A stretch of 64,000 nucleotides of DNA from Phoma sp. XZ068. Lineage: Eukaryota > Ascomycota > Dothideomycetes > Pleosporales > Didymellaceae. The DNA is taken from contig RBKR01000004.1 in assembly GCA_004835665.1 (NCBI GenBank), positions 1,302,001 to 1,366,000 of the forward strand. The letters run 5' to 3'. The translations under genes and the position numbers were made by a program. Positions 22,021 through 33,984 of this stretch are shown one piece after another (positions within the stretch are counted from its first letter, which is position 1; each line of letters begins with the position of its first letter). The notes under the pieces are model-generated. The model searched no databases and was not told where the DNA came from. It saw only the letters and a list, made by a program, of their open reading frames with translations.

Positions 22021-22692
22021 TCAGCTCGCAAAAGCGCCAACAGCAGCATCACCCGCCTTCTCCCTATCCCCCGGCACAAGCTTCACATCCTCCTGCACAC
22101 TCCCACCTTGCCTCTGCGGCTCTCCTCCCCCACCCTTAATAACATCCCTGACAAGCTTCAACGCCTCCACAGCAAACCTCACCATATTGCCTTCCCGCTC
22201 TGCACTCCCCGTCTCCACCTCCCTCGTCACCGTTCCTCCCTCCCGACTAACACCCAGCGCCACATACCCCGGCGTCCGATTCCGCGTACTCCCACCCGTA
22301 GGGCCCGCCGTCCCACTCTCACTGACCGTATACGTGCTCCCCAGCGCTTTGCGCGTGTTATCCGCGAGTTTGGTAACGATGGCGGGCGTGGGACCTTTGT
22401 AGTTCTGGGTATCTGCATCGGTCCAGCCGACGAATGCTTTGCGGGATTCGAGTGTGTACAGTGTTAGGCCGCCTTTGTAGAAGGTTGAGGCGCCGGGGAA
22501 GGAGAGGAGGGCGGAGGAGATGAGACCGCCTGCTGCCTGGGTGTGTGTGTGTTAGTGAGGGGGTGATGAGGAAGTGAGGAGGTGAGAGCCTACTGTTTCT
22601 GCGACGGAGATGGTTTCTTTGCGGTCTTTGAGGAGGGTTGCTACTTCTTGCACGATCTCCTTCAGCTCGGATGGTGGGAATGAGGACGACAT
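22021..22692 (-). CDS. CinA C-terminal domain (nicotinamide-nucleotide amidase-like) protein
   Basis: Stand-alone CinA C-terminal/PncC-type domain. Bacterial relatives deamidate nicotinamide mononucleotide in the pyridine nucleotide cycle; the fungal role is not established. Two exons with an intron at 22537-22593 give 204 residues from the ATG at 22692. The domain covers nearly the whole chain: a helical start (SELKEIVQEVATLLKDRK), the loop AETAAGGLISSALLSFPGAS, then YKGGLTLYT, and a C-terminal SESGTAGPTGG followed by GYVALGVS. In typical bacterial members the first loop reads AESCTGG. Here Cys-Thr is replaced by Ala-Ala, so activity should not be assumed. The tail has a Gly-rich insertion. 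It lies downstream of the adenylate cyclase gene on the same strand. Confidence 0.88.
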
Positions 22693-23407
22693 TTTGAACT
22701 TGTTGCTGGCTCAATATGGATATCCCAATGTAGGTCTTTTGCAAAGAGGTTGACGGTGATGTGAGGCACTGAAGATTGTGAATAACTGTGATGTGGAAAG
22801 TGCAACTATCGATTGGTAATGTTTGTGGGGGAGCTTGGTGACGTTTGGTGACGGCAATGTGGGGTAGCCTCTTAAAGCTAAGCTAAGCTTTCTACTACTC
22901 CGCCGTGGATTAGAACGAACGCATCTACGAAGATAATATGTGTGCGCGAAATACCGCCCATTCAACAGTGTATCAGCCTCTCACAAGCAGGTAAACCCCG
23001 AGACCTCAGAAAACAAACATAAAATTGCAGCGGCCGTGAAGGAACCGTAATAAGAGAATGCCTCCGTTCCAAATGTAGCCTAAGGATAGATAGCCTCCAG
23101 TATGCACGGAATAATCAAAACCTCGCCCATCAAAATAGCCGATCCCAAACGCCAGAAGAATCCAAGTATGCTATTCAATTGCCCCCAGAATGCGAATCAC
23201 GAGCCTGATGGTGGTGCCACCAGGGCAGTGCAAAATAGTGTAGTGATATGGTGGTACAGAGCTCAGGCTGATCTGCTTCGGCGAACACAGAGATTTGATT
23301 AGGTGTTGTAGTAGTCGCTAAGTGTGTATGTGTCGTAGTCGTCGTGCGCCAACTTGCTCGTTGACGTAGTGTGTTGTGTATGGATACAGATGGTGGCATG
23401 AAATCGC
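22693..23407. other. Intergenic region
   Basis: 715 bp between the CinA-like start codon and the stop of the adenylate cyclase gene on the same strand. It should contain the cyclase 3' untranslated region and the CinA-like promoter. No supported gene or repeat is seen. Confidence 0.6.
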
Positions 23408-26400
23408 TCATGAGGGTGCCATATCAGCCATCGCCTCTCGCTCGAACTGCTCTAGGCGCTTCAACTTTGCTTCCAGTTCAGAGAAGATATCGCCCATGTG
23501 GCAGGCCTGTTGTAGCAATGGCGCAGAGCCAAAGGGTCGCATCATGTGTCGCAGGGCAAGGCTAGTAGCACAGGACTGCATCGATGTTAGCATTATGTGG
23601 AGCGTCAAAGTTGCGCGCAAACATACCTCAATTCTCGAGATCTGATGTTCAACAAAGTTGATCAGGAATCGATCCGTAATCTCCCCACCTCTGTTCTTCA
23701 TGCGCTCGAGCAATGCTGTCTCCGGCGCCTTGAGCTCCGAACTACCAGGGTTCTCAAGAGTACTGCACAGCATCTCCAAACGCAGACTAATGTTCCAGAG
23801 ATCCCAAACATCTTCTGTGTCTATAGTGAGCTGGCTACCGGGCATCTTCTGACCAACTGATTGTTCCTGGGCGGGTGGCGCTGCTTGTTGCTCGAGTTGG
23901 CGCTGTACGACAAGACGACTGGCAAGTGAGTGTGGGTACATCAAGTAGATGTACTCCGGGTTTTCGAGACCCTTGAGGCGTCTTTCACCGAGATCTTTGA
24001 CTTCAAAGCCCTGACTACTTAAAGATCGCAGTTCCTGTCGGATGAGCTGGCTGTGTACGTCGTCGCCGTACGCTTCTTCGGACCCGGTGGAGTTGCTGCG
24101 GTCACCTTCGATATGCGTTTCGAGCAGACGTTGGATCTCAGCGATGAAGTCGGAGGAGACCGTTATTTGCCCTCCGTCGGCCACGGACGAGATACGTGAA
24201 GCCCGATTGACCATAGGTCCGAAGTAATCCATACGTTTGGTGACAGGGTCAACTTCGCACACAGGACGGCCCCAGTGAATACCCATGCGGACAGACAGAC
24301 CGCGGAATATGACATTTCCATCGGGATCGACCACCTCTTGTCCATTTACGCTGTTGAGGATCTCCTGTGGCCATTGCACTTCCAGGAGCTGACTTTGAAT
24401 TGTGAAGCACCACAGCAAGGCTGAGGTGACAGTCCTGAAGGCAACCATGAAAGCGTCACCTTCAGTCTTAACCTCGTAACCTCCGATGATACGTAGCTGT
24501 CGACGCATGAGCTCGTTGTGCATCTTGATCGCAGATCTCATAGCAATGGGGTAGGTCTCCCAGAGCAGAGTCGAGCTCTTGATATCAGTGAATACCAAGC
24601 TGACTTCGCCAGTTGGCGCATCCACTTCTTGATCGAGTCGAGCAAGTTTTGAATCGCCAACCATGTTCCTGGCCCTCTTTCCTGGCCTGCGGTTGATAGC
24701 GAAGTCGTCTGGTGACCCAGTGGGCCCCATGGACATGCTGTGCGTGCGGAAACGGGCCCGCTGTTTGCTCTTCAGGTCGCTCACTCCAAGCAACATGACG
24801 TGAATCTTGTTGGTAGCACCAAATGCAATAGCGAGATCTCGAAGCTTTTGAGCAGCCCGCATAAGATCATTGCGCTCAGATCGTGCCACATCAACAGCAA
24901 AATCGGGGGTGAGGTATTCCCACAGTTCTCGGGAAGCTACCAAGATCATCTCATCCGTATCGCCCAATGTGAGATTTATAATGTGCGGCGAGGCGATGAC
25001 AGACGGAGACATCTGCACGTAGCCGAAAGCTCGCGATACTTCGAGTACATCGTTCAGTTTGCCTTGGCGCGAGACGAAACCACCGGCTTCTCTGATTCTG
25101 GCCCGCTCGCTGGGCTCAGCAGGATCATGCTTTCGCGTGAGGATCTTGTGTCCGCCTTCTGATCGGATCAGCAGCGCTTGCGCATCGCCGACGTTAGACA
25201 TGTAAAGCTCCATCTCTTTGAGATACATGACCGTGGCCACGCAACCAGAGGTGAGATCATCGTCTCCAAGCTCGGGCACAGCGCCTCTAGGCTGTGTTGG
25301 CGGCGTGTATGCGTTTTTGTCCAGAGACTGAGAGGCAGCCGTGGCCAACTCCTTGTTGAGGCCTAGATAGGTACGTCGCAACGCATCTACTGGGTTCTCG
25401 TTCGGTCGCATACGGTCCAACTCGTCGGCGAAGCGATTCTTGAAATTGTCGTACAAGAATTTGGCGATCTTAGAACCACCCCCGGCGAGGGGCTGGGCAT
25501 CGAACAAGCCCAACACTTGCTCATCATCGTGGCTGCGGAAGCGAGGCACCACCATATCCATGGTCGAAATATGCTCTGTTCTGCCCAAGCTGTCCGCCAT
25601 ACCGTAAGCCATGGTACCAACAGCAGACCCTGCTGTTCGCACTCTCCGATCTTCTGTCTGCTCAGGGACAGATGGAATCATCATGGTAACATCCATCAGT
25701 CCGAGAACTCGTAGACTGATAAGTGCAGTGAAATCTGTCAAATCACGGCCCTCCCGCATGGCGACTCCGCTCCCGCTATACGAGCCGCTAGGTTTGATTT
25801 CAAGTCGCTTGTTGCCTGACAAGTTGAGGTACCTGAGTTTGTGGTTCCAATTCCAGTTCCAGTCATATGGCCAATTGGAGACGTTGTACTTCAGTGAGTT
25901 GCTGGCAACATCCAAGACAGCGAGCTGCGCAACCTTTCCGAGTTCGGCAGGAAGTACTTGGAACTTGTTGTTGTTGATGTGAAGTACTTTGAGTGAGCCA
26001 ACCTCTTCCAAGTCTTCTGACGGCAACGAAGTTAGGTCATTACCTGAGAGGTAGAGCTCAGCAAGATGCTGCCACCTCCTGATCGTGCGAGGAGGAACAT
26101 CATATATCAGATTGTAGGCTAGGTTGACAATCCTTAGCTCCTGCAGAAGGCAGAGCTCGTCGAATACGTTGTCTTCAAGCCTGTTATCGGCCAGGAAAAG
26201 ATGTCGCAGCGAGCCAGCAAAGGTCGTAATCATTTTACTAGAAAGGCTAGAGTCTTTGCGAGACACCGGTGTGAGAGTGCCTTCAGTTGGTACCCTGGAT
26301 GGCGCCGATGGCTTGCGAGCTGTACTGGCGGTGTTGAACGAGGCCATGGATCCCTTTCGATTCGAAGATGCTGGAGAAGTGCCTGAACTGAGATAACCAC

Positions 26401-29400
26401 CTGATGCCTGACTAGGGCGCCGGTTTTGGAAGTCCTCCAGTTTGCCAAGCTCTTCATAGCTCGGGCTTGATCCTAGACCTGGTGTTGATGCTATCGAATG
26501 CGACCCATCCAGTTGTACGCCACTGCTGGACTCTGCAGGTGGCGCTGCGCTTGGCTTCGGGAAGGCGTCCAGCACGTTGGAGGATACATTGAGTGTTTCC
26601 AGCCGTCGTGCGTACCAAATCTCAGGAGGTAGCCGCCCAAGGTTATTTTCTCGCACGTCAAGATAGCGCAGCTCCACAAGACGTCCAATTTCGGCCGGCA
26701 GCTCGTCTAAAGAATTCCGCGCAACGCTCAAGTGCTCCAATCTGTATAGTCTGCCAATGTTATTCGAGAGCGAGGTAAAGTGGTTCTTGTCCAGTATGAG
26801 CTTCGTGAGTCCCGTGAGCTTCTGGAATAGATCCTCAGGCAATTGCGCTAGTTTGGCGGATGCGAGATTCAGTACGGTCAGCGAAGGCACCGGCCCGCTC
26901 AAGCCGAAGCGTGTCACAGGGTTGTGGTTCATGTGCAGCACGCGTATCTTAGGGAAGTACCCTTCGAAGGCAGAAATCGAGTTGTGTCCAATCATCAGAA
27001 ACTCTAGGCGAGGGAGTTGGGACATGACGTCCATGCTGTCTAGAGCATTGAAACGTACATCTACTTCTCGTAGGTTGATCAGGTTGCTGAGCGTAGGAGG
27101 AAAGCTGCCAGATAGTTTGTTGTTGGTTGCCCACAGCCTTTCTAAACAAGTCAGTTGTCCAATCTTCGGAAGGCTCGATATTGAGTTGAAGCTGATATCA
27201 AGGTCAACGAGCGTGCGCACTTCGCATAGGAAGTCCGGGAACTCTGTCAGCGAGTTGGAGCTCAGGTTCAGGCTGCGGAGAGCGCGATACTGCCCAAAGT
27301 AAGATGGTAGCGAGGTTAATCCGTTGTTCGACAGTCGAAGGCCCTGCAAACTCTGTAGCTTTTGTAGTTCTGCCCTGTCAAGTGTTTGGAGGCAATTGTT
27401 GGATATATCGAGCATGGTGAGTCGACTTGCCATACTGAGACTAGGTGGTAGTCGTCTGGCATCATTGCTGGTATATTTGATCTCCCTGAGGTTCGTACAA
27501 GCTTGGATAAAATCCTTCGGCACATCGAGGGAAAGGTTTCGGGACAGGTTCAGAGAAATAATCTCGGTAGCCTTCTGGTAGAGTGTGATAGGGATGGTGA
27601 TCAGGTTCTTGCCTTGGAGATCGATGTGGCTGAACTTTTGCATCTGCTTGAATCCCGGATCCCTCTCTAGACTTGAGAAACCGCTCATCTTGGCTGGTAA
27701 GAATGTGAATCTGCACAGGTAGCTGTTGTCTTCTCGCCCAACGTCTTCCAAACGATCGGCATCCGAATATCCAGCTTGCTCCAAGAGACGTTTCTGTATG
27801 AGTAAAGGTCGCTCGTTCGATTCCAATTGCCGTGAAGTGTCGTGTTTTCGCATCACGATGTGGTAGTTATCCAGCTCATCTTGAAGCACAGTCTTCTTAC
27901 CAAGTATCTGGATAATCTCCGCAACAGTGGTGTTGAGGGTAGCAGACAAGGTTGCAAACGTAGAGTCAGCCCTGAATATGCGCAAGCAGTAGGTCTTCGT
28001 GTCGTTTTGTTCCCTCGCCGCTACCTCAGGTTCATCGATTGACTGTTCGCGCAGTTCATCGAGCCTCTTGACAGCCCAAGAATCAGGTGCATCCCATGTG
28101 TCATCCTTTGGACCAGGCTCATCGTCTCTAGCCAGGGGTGGATGCTGTACATCGCCAGTTGGGGGTGTCATTGGGGGTTGTTGCGGGTTCACGATGCCGC
28201 TCATGTCATCCAGCTTCGTGTCCAAGAACCACATTGCTTCGTTACCTGTAGTGTCCGCTTTGGCTTCGTTTGGATCTTTCCCTCTTGGTTCCGCAAGTGA
28301 CATCTGTCGCTTGTCTGATGACTTGAATGGCAATCGCCTGTGCTCTTTCTTGCCATCCTTTGCAACATTACTCGGGCCTTTTAACTGTTCGAATGTGGAC
28401 TTCTTTCTCGATATGAAAGAAGGCTGATTGGGATCTGCGCGTGCCGATGGCGGCCCATTTATGGAGGGAGGAAGCGAAACCTGCGATGATCCGGCTTGCA
28501 TGTTCTTAAGATTGTCCACCGTGGAGTGGTGATCCATCTTGTCTTTTCCGCGCAGTCGCGCAAAGAATCGGCCCGGGCCCTTGCTGGTGCTAGGTGACTG
28601 CGACTGTTGAGCTGAAGAATGCTGTGTCATCTCCGAGTAAGCGCTTGGTGTAGGACTGGATGCGCGTGGCACTAGACTCGTCTTCGAAGCGAATGCGGAG
28701 CTCAGAGCTGAAGGTTGTGGTTGATTTCGGCGCAGGCTGTAAGTTGAGTCCTCCCGGCTGGTGGCAGGTCGTAGAGGGTAGGGAGCGCTAATGTCGCCTC
28801 GACTGTCAGGTGCTGTCTTGTTTTCTTCTTTACTGCGATGGTGTCGGTGTCCAGGCAGCCTGGAAGTTATCTTGTGGGCGCGATGACCAGACTTGTTGGA
28901 AGCATGTTCCGAAGATCTTCTGCGCCCATTCTCTGTCGAGGAGGGAGCATCCTAGGATTGTCAGTATAAGGGTGCAGTGACGCCGCGCGCAATACAGGCA
29001 ACAAGGGCAAATTCTGAGAATGTGGGTGCCTTTTGAAAGTAAAACTTACCTGAGGTGCCTGGAATTCCCAAGGCGTGACTTCTGAAGAGGGTTGTGGTGT
29101 TCGTGGCCGCGAGCTAGTTGGAGAAGTAGGCCTCGAATTGTAGCCGCCACTGCCAAATGTGTTGTTCAGCGAGTTGCCACGATTTCGAGGTGCATGCAGC
29201 GACTGTGTCTCTGTAATCTGCGACTTCCCATTCAGGCTTGAGTCTGAGTTCTGACGACCATCACCAGGAAAGTCTTCACCGAACACATTCTGCAGCTTCT
29301 TGTGAAATCCTCTGCTGAAACTGGACTTTGATCCAGTACTGCTGACAGTCATAGCGCTTGCTACAGACGGCCTGCGATCATCCCTGGGAAAGCCCATGGC

Positions 29401-30218
29401 ATCTTCTCTCGAGTTGCCGCCGGTGGGCGCGAAGGCAGGCGACAATTGGGAGACGTCTTCGTTGTCCGACTCGTGGTAGAAGCTGCTCCAGACATTGTTT
29501 GCCATGTTCGTGCCACCATTGGGACCCGAGGACGCCCACGGTGGGTTGGGGTTTGCGCCTGTAGCGGTCGGGGGGTTGCGCGATATCGATGGTATCCTCG
29601 CTCCCGAGGTCTGCAACACGGACAGGTCCTTTCGGTAGTCACGGAAATCGTTCGAGACGGGGCCGTCCCAGGTGGGAGGCTTGCGAGGCTGGTGTTGCGG
29701 GTCTTTTGGGGGAGGCGCTGGGGGGATGGTGGTGGGGGAGATCTCCGGCTCCTTTTCGAAGCTACATCAACGCGTCAGCAGAGGTTCGTGGGGGAGTCGA
29801 TGCGTGTCTGGCAATGAGACAACAGGGCAGCGGCCGAGACAGGCCTCGCGAGCGACTGCCCATCGCGGTGCTGTTTGCTTCTCGAACTCCAGTACGAGAC
29901 ACGGCCAACCACAGCCCCGCTATGGCAGCACGCGCGGCGCAGATCTCGAAGCACAGATGTCGCGGCACAGATGGCGCGAGGCGCGCAGCTCTGCCGTCAC
30001 AGGCGCGGTGCCAGCAGCTTGTGGCGACAGCAGCTGGCCGTGCAGGCGCAGCAGAAGCATACGTACGGTGCGTTGGGGTCCTTGGACGTCTTCACGGTGA
30101 CGGGCGTGCCGCGCACAGAGCCGTGGCGCCCATATGGCCGCACAGTGTCGCCGGTGCGCGAGCTCCATGAGCTGTCCGTGCTGCCCTGGCGACCGATGGT
30201 CGTCTCGTTCTTCGTCAT
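23408..30218 (-). CDS. cyrA: Adenylate cyclase (fungal LRR/PP2C-like type)
   Basis: Makes cAMP from ATP for protein kinase A signalling, peripheral to the plasma membrane and controlled by Ras and G-protein alpha in fungi. Four exons (30067-30218, 29050-29761, 28951-23627, 23575-23408) join in phase to 2118 residues, normal for the family. A Ser/Pro-rich disordered region comes first. A Ras-associating domain covers about 610-710, and leucine-rich repeats run from about 730 to 1340, interrupted by a Ser-rich insert. A PP2C-like domain spans about 1430-1680. The class III catalytic domain (about 1736-1905) has FTDIKSSTLLWE, VKTEGDAFMVAF and YFGPMVNRASRI, which hold the metal- and ribose/transition-state-binding residues. 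The last intron (51 bp, in phase) has GTATGT, GCTAAC and GATGCAG signals, so I splice it. The start is a well-placed ATG with MTKNETTIG. Confidence 0.95.
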
Positions 30219-31392
30219 TCTCGCGGCGGGGTCGACAGCGCGGCCGGACGCGACGCGCCTGCAGGTGGTGGGCGTGGGCGTGGGTGCGGTGGGCGCGGGC
30301 GCTGGCAGCTGGGGTTGTGGTCGAGGGCTGCTTGCGCAGGTGGGCCTAGGACGGCTGCTTCATCGAGGCCGTACGCCGCGACGCTGTGCACATGGGGCGG
30401 GGCGGGACAAGCGCGAGACCAGCGGAGCGGACGGGCGGGGTACAGCGGCGGAGAGCGGCGCCTTGCAGTCAGGCAGGGCGTGGCGGGCACAATCACAGAT
30501 GGCTGCAAAGTGGTGGTCGAGGATGGAGAGTTGCACATTCGGCGAACGGGCTCCACTCCAGACGGACGGCGGCGTGCGGCGTGCGGATGCTCACCTGTCT
30601 CGAGCCTAAATGCGCCCCCTGCACCCGGGGGTCCATCACCCACCGACCAGCATCCTCGCTCGCTTCCCGCCTAGAACAGCAACCAAAAGAGCCCCTCCAC
30701 CACTGTCTTGTGCACCCAGCTATCTCACACATGCGCGTCACCTTGCCCGTTCAGACTCACCGGAAGCAGCCCAGTATTTCTTGTTAGGCGTCCATGTCCC
30801 TATTTGCAGCACCCACCAGCACCGCACATCGCATGTTTGGACCTGCGACATGTACTCCCCCGCTCTGCGCACAGCCATTGTGGCGCCCCCGCTATCGCCA
30901 GCACCGCTGAACAGAGATGACGCCAACGATTCAGATTCTCCCATGTCTCGCAGATTTCGGGTCTCAAACACCCCGAGTGAGATTGCGGCTTATTGCGGAA
31001 TGCTTGCTTTCTTATTGCTCATGTCTGTGAACTTGTCTCATTAACACACCGATGTTGTGCCCACGACTTGCATGGCGAACATGCCTACAATCCGTACACG
31101 GCAACCCGCGGCTCAGGTCAAAAGTCATGCGGGAACAAAGCGAAGAGGACGCTACTCTCTAGTCCATGAATATCCGAATGCATCCCATAACAGCACCGAC
31201 CATCGTGTATTCTCTACCCTGTGCTAGCCTGGAAGACGGGAAACTACAGGTATCGTGCCAACGATCATTTCCTCGTCCAGATGCACAAGCTCTCGAACGT
31301 AATCCTTTCCCAAGTATAATATATAGCATAATGTTACATCCACTTCTTTCCAACACCTAAAGTCAATCATACAGTGATACTAGGCCACCCTT
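30219..31392. other. 5' leader/promoter of adenylate cyclase and 3' flank of NAF1
   Basis: A 1.2-kb interval. The half next to the cyclase is very GC-rich and contains minus-strand ATGs in other frames (for example at 30636) that could act as upstream ORFs. The rest is ordinary. No independent gene is supported. Confidence 0.5.
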
Positions 31393-33984
31393 CTACCCCT
31401 GGCCGCCGCCGCCAGCTCCGAGGGCTCGCAGAATGTCTTGCAAAGACTGAGCTCCCGCTTGAGCGTTGCCCTGCTGTGCATTCGTGTTTGGCCCAGGTGA
31501 AGCATTCTGCGGATATTGCCACTGCTGTGGATATCCGTATTGAGCCTGAGCCTGAGGCTGTGGTGGTGTCGGTGCCTGCGCCTGCGCCTGCGGTTGCACA
31601 TACGGCTGCGGCTGCGGCTGCGCTTGCGCTTGCTGCGGTTGTGCTTGTGCTCCTTGCTGGCTCATGGCACCGACAACCTGGAACCACTGCGCCCATGCAG
31701 CCCAGTTCGCTTGCTGGTTTGGCTGCGCCTGCGCGGCAGGTTGCTGAGGATATTGTGCTGCGTTTGCATAGGGTGCTGCAGCTGCAGGTGGTGGAGGCGG
31801 AGGGTACGAAGCTGCTGGCGCGGCTGGTGCTGCTGGCTGAGGATACTGAGTCGGCCAGTTCGTACTGCTGTTGTTGGCATATGAGTTAGCATTTGATGGG
31901 CCAGAAGGTACAGGCGAGGCGTGGTGTTGGTGCTGTTGTTGCTGTTGCTGCTGCTGCTGCTGCTGCTGCTGTTGTTGTTGCTGCTTTTGCGGCTGCTGTT
32001 GTGACTGCTGCTGCTGCTGATTCTGCAGTTTCTCTTGTGCCTCACGTTCACGCTTCTCCCGCTGTCGCTGCTTTCGGTTCTTGTTCTTGCTCTTCGCTGG
32101 TGGAGAGTGCTGCGGCTGAGAGGATTGCTGGCGATCTTGCTGTCGTGCTGGTGAAGCTGAGGTAGCGGATCTGTTGTCGGGCCGTGGCACACTCATCTGG
32201 CGGTTGTCCTGCTGTTGGTTTTGGGGCCGGCCTCTGTCCGCCTGTTTGTTGCCGCGTCCACCACGATCGCCACCACCTCTGTCACCCCTTCCGCCTCGTG
32301 CATCTCCTCTGCCTCCTCGACCTCCACCAAAGTCACCACGTCCGCCGCCAAAGTCGCCGCGACCACCGAAGTTGCCTCGTCCACGGAAGCCTCGACCGCG
32401 GTCACCCCATCCACCGCGGCCTCGCATCATGCCTCTGCGAACGTGGCTGCGATCCTCGAGCGGAGCACCTTGTCCAACGACTTCTTCAAAGTGGCTAGGC
32501 CGTGCCAACGGCTTGTACATGCCCAGATCTTCATCCTCGTCATCGCTGTACTTGAGTCCACCGCCCTGGTATTCATTGGCCGGCGAGAAGTAAGACACAG
32601 GCTTGTCGACGTGTCCCCTTGGTCCGGTCGGGATTGGCTTCGGTTCCGGCTCCGGGTCGTTCTTTGCTTCTTGCCTAGCCTTCTTGGCTTGCTTCTGCTG
32701 TCGCTTGAAATCGGCCTCTGCCTCATCGTCGGAGAATTCTACTTCGTTCGTTTCCTCGTCGTGAAGGTTCGATGCGTCGGTATGCTTCTGCTTACGCAAA
32801 GGCTCGGTGAAAACAAAGGTTGAGTGTGCGTCGACGTAGTAGATGGTCGTATCTTTGGTGATGCCTAGAGCTGTGATCTCAGTGGGGTCATTGAAGCCAA
32901 TAGAGTATCTGGGCTCTTCGACGCGACCGATCTGCTCAGAAATCTTTCCAATGATGGTGAAGTCCCGAAGGCATAGTGCAGATCCAGATTCAAGCACTTG
33001 GTAGTCGCCAGAGGTGTTGGCCTTCACCAGGACAAGGTTATCGACAACTGCCTCAACCTTTCCAAGTTCTGTAATCTGTGTCTCGTTTTCAACCTTGATG
33101 TCTGGCTTTTCGTACTGTTCGTCAAGCTCGTTCAAAGTCTTCACCTTGGCTTTGCCGGTAGCACCAGCATCGTCCGCAGACTCTGCCATCAACAGGCGGA
33201 CCATCTCCTCTGGATCCATAAGCTCTCCATCATCTGCCTCATCGTCTGAGCTGTCGTCTGAACTCGACGAGTCTGAGGAGGAATCTGAAGCATCTGAGTC
33301 GAGCTGCCACTCGGCTTCCTTGTCGTCTTTGTTTGCCTCACCAAGGCGAAGGAACTCGGCTTTGCTCTCGTCTGCTGTGGGCTCTTGAGCTTCTTCAGCA
33401 GGTGCAGCGGCAGCTTCGGGCTCCTGCTTGAGTTGTGGGTCGACGGCTGGAGCGGAATCTGTCACGGTTTCTTCGACGTCGAGGACGGGCGATGTAGTGG
33501 TAGTAATTGCAGTAACATCTTGCGTGGATGTCAGGGAAGTAGCATGCAGCTCAGGACGCGACGGCTTACCGTGCTGTGGAGCCTCGTCCAGGGCCTGCAG
33601 CTGATTGGCCACAGGCATGTCGAGTGCGCTCGCATCATGGTTGAAGGCCTCCTCATCTTTGAGCTCGCCTTCGTCATGCACCGCGGTGTTCATAACAGTG
33701 TCTGCGTCGATTTGAGCTGTAGGCTGTGTGACGGTGGTGTCGCCCAGGGAGCCGAGTCCTGGCAACGAGAAGCTCGATGGAGCAGGCGCAGTCGCAGTGA
33801 GCGATGCTGACGGTCCATCATGTGGTGCAGAGAGCGCGGCAGGCTTGACAGGTGTATTGTCGTAGAAGTCGTCGTCCATATCATCGATGGGCGAGCCTGG
33901 CGCGTCGAAGGAGGATACTCCAGAGAAAGGAGCGTCCGCCTCCAGCCGCGCCCTCTTAGCCGGCGGTTCCTGAGAATCAGACAT
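31393..33984 (-). CDS. NAF1: H/ACA ribonucleoprotein assembly factor NAF1
   Basis: Nuclear chaperone that loads the core proteins of H/ACA snoRNPs and is later exchanged for Gar1. Single exon. I chose the ATG at 33984 (MSDSQEPPAKRARLE, 863 residues) because it opens with the nuclear-signal-like start typical of fungal homologues; an in-frame ATG at 34107 would add 41 residues. A long acidic/Ser region with DSSSDSSSSDDSSDDE comes first. The Gar1-like core follows (TELGKVEAVVDNLVLVKA, then ALCLRDFTIIGKISEQIGRVEEPRYS). The C-terminal half has a dense RGG/FGG segment, a charged KSKNKNRKQRQREKRER stretch, a long poly-Gln run and a Pro/Gln/Ala-rich tail. It is divergent from ALG9 across 436 bp. Confidence 0.92.
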   Translation of the reverse strand: MSDSQEPPAKRARLEADAPFSGVSSFDAPGSPIDDMDDDFYDNTPVKPAALSAPHDGPSASLTATAPAPSSFSLPGLGSLGDTTVTQPTAQIDADTVMNTAVHDEGELKDEEAFNHDASALDMPVANQLQALDEAPQHGKPSRPELHATSLTSTQDVTAITTTTSPVLDVEETVTDSAPAVDPQLKQEPEAAAAPAEEAQEPTADESKAEFLRLGEANKDDKEAEWQLDSDASDSSSDSSSSDDSSDDEADDGELMDPEEMVRLLMAESADDAGATGKAKVKTLNELDEQYEKPDIKVENETQITELGKVEAVVDNLVLVKANTSGDYQVLESGSALCLRDFTIIGKISEQIGRVEEPRYSIGFNDPTEITALGITKDTTIYYVDAHSTFVFTEPLRKQKHTDASNLHDEETNEVEFSDDEAEADFKRQQKQAKKARQEAKNDPEPEPKPIPTGPRGHVDKPVSYFSPANEYQGGGLKYSDDEDEDLGMYKPLARPSHFEEVVGQGAPLEDRSHVRRGMMRGRGGWGDRGRGFRGRGNFGGRGDFGGGRGDFGGGRGGRGDARGGRGDRGGGDRGGRGNKQADRGRPQNQQQDNRQMSVPRPDNRSATSASPARQQDRQQSSQPQHSPPAKSKNKNRKQRQREKREREAQEKLQNQQQQQSQQQPQKQQQQQQQQQQQQQQQQQHQHHASPVPSGPSNANSYANNSSTNWPTQYPQPAAPAAPAASYPPPPPPAAAAPYANAAQYPQQPAAQAQPNQQANWAAWAQWFQVVGAMSQQGAQAQPQQAQAQPQPQPYVQPQAQAQAPTPPQPQAQAQYGYPQQWQYPQNASPGPNTNAQQGNAQAGAQSLQDILRALGAGGGGQG
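31929..32020. repeat. CTG/CAG trinucleotide repeat coding poly-Gln in NAF1
   Basis: A mostly CTG tract, interrupted by TTG and by short other codons, encodes about twenty glutamines followed by further Gln-rich sequence in the NAF1 C-terminal half. Such tracts change length easily and may differ between strains. Confidence 0.85.

Noticed and set aside
30215..30643. 142-codon minus-strand frame overlapping the cyclase start
   Set aside because: It begins without ATG, is Pro/Arg-rich as expected of GC-rich leader sequence, and is in another frame than the cyclase.
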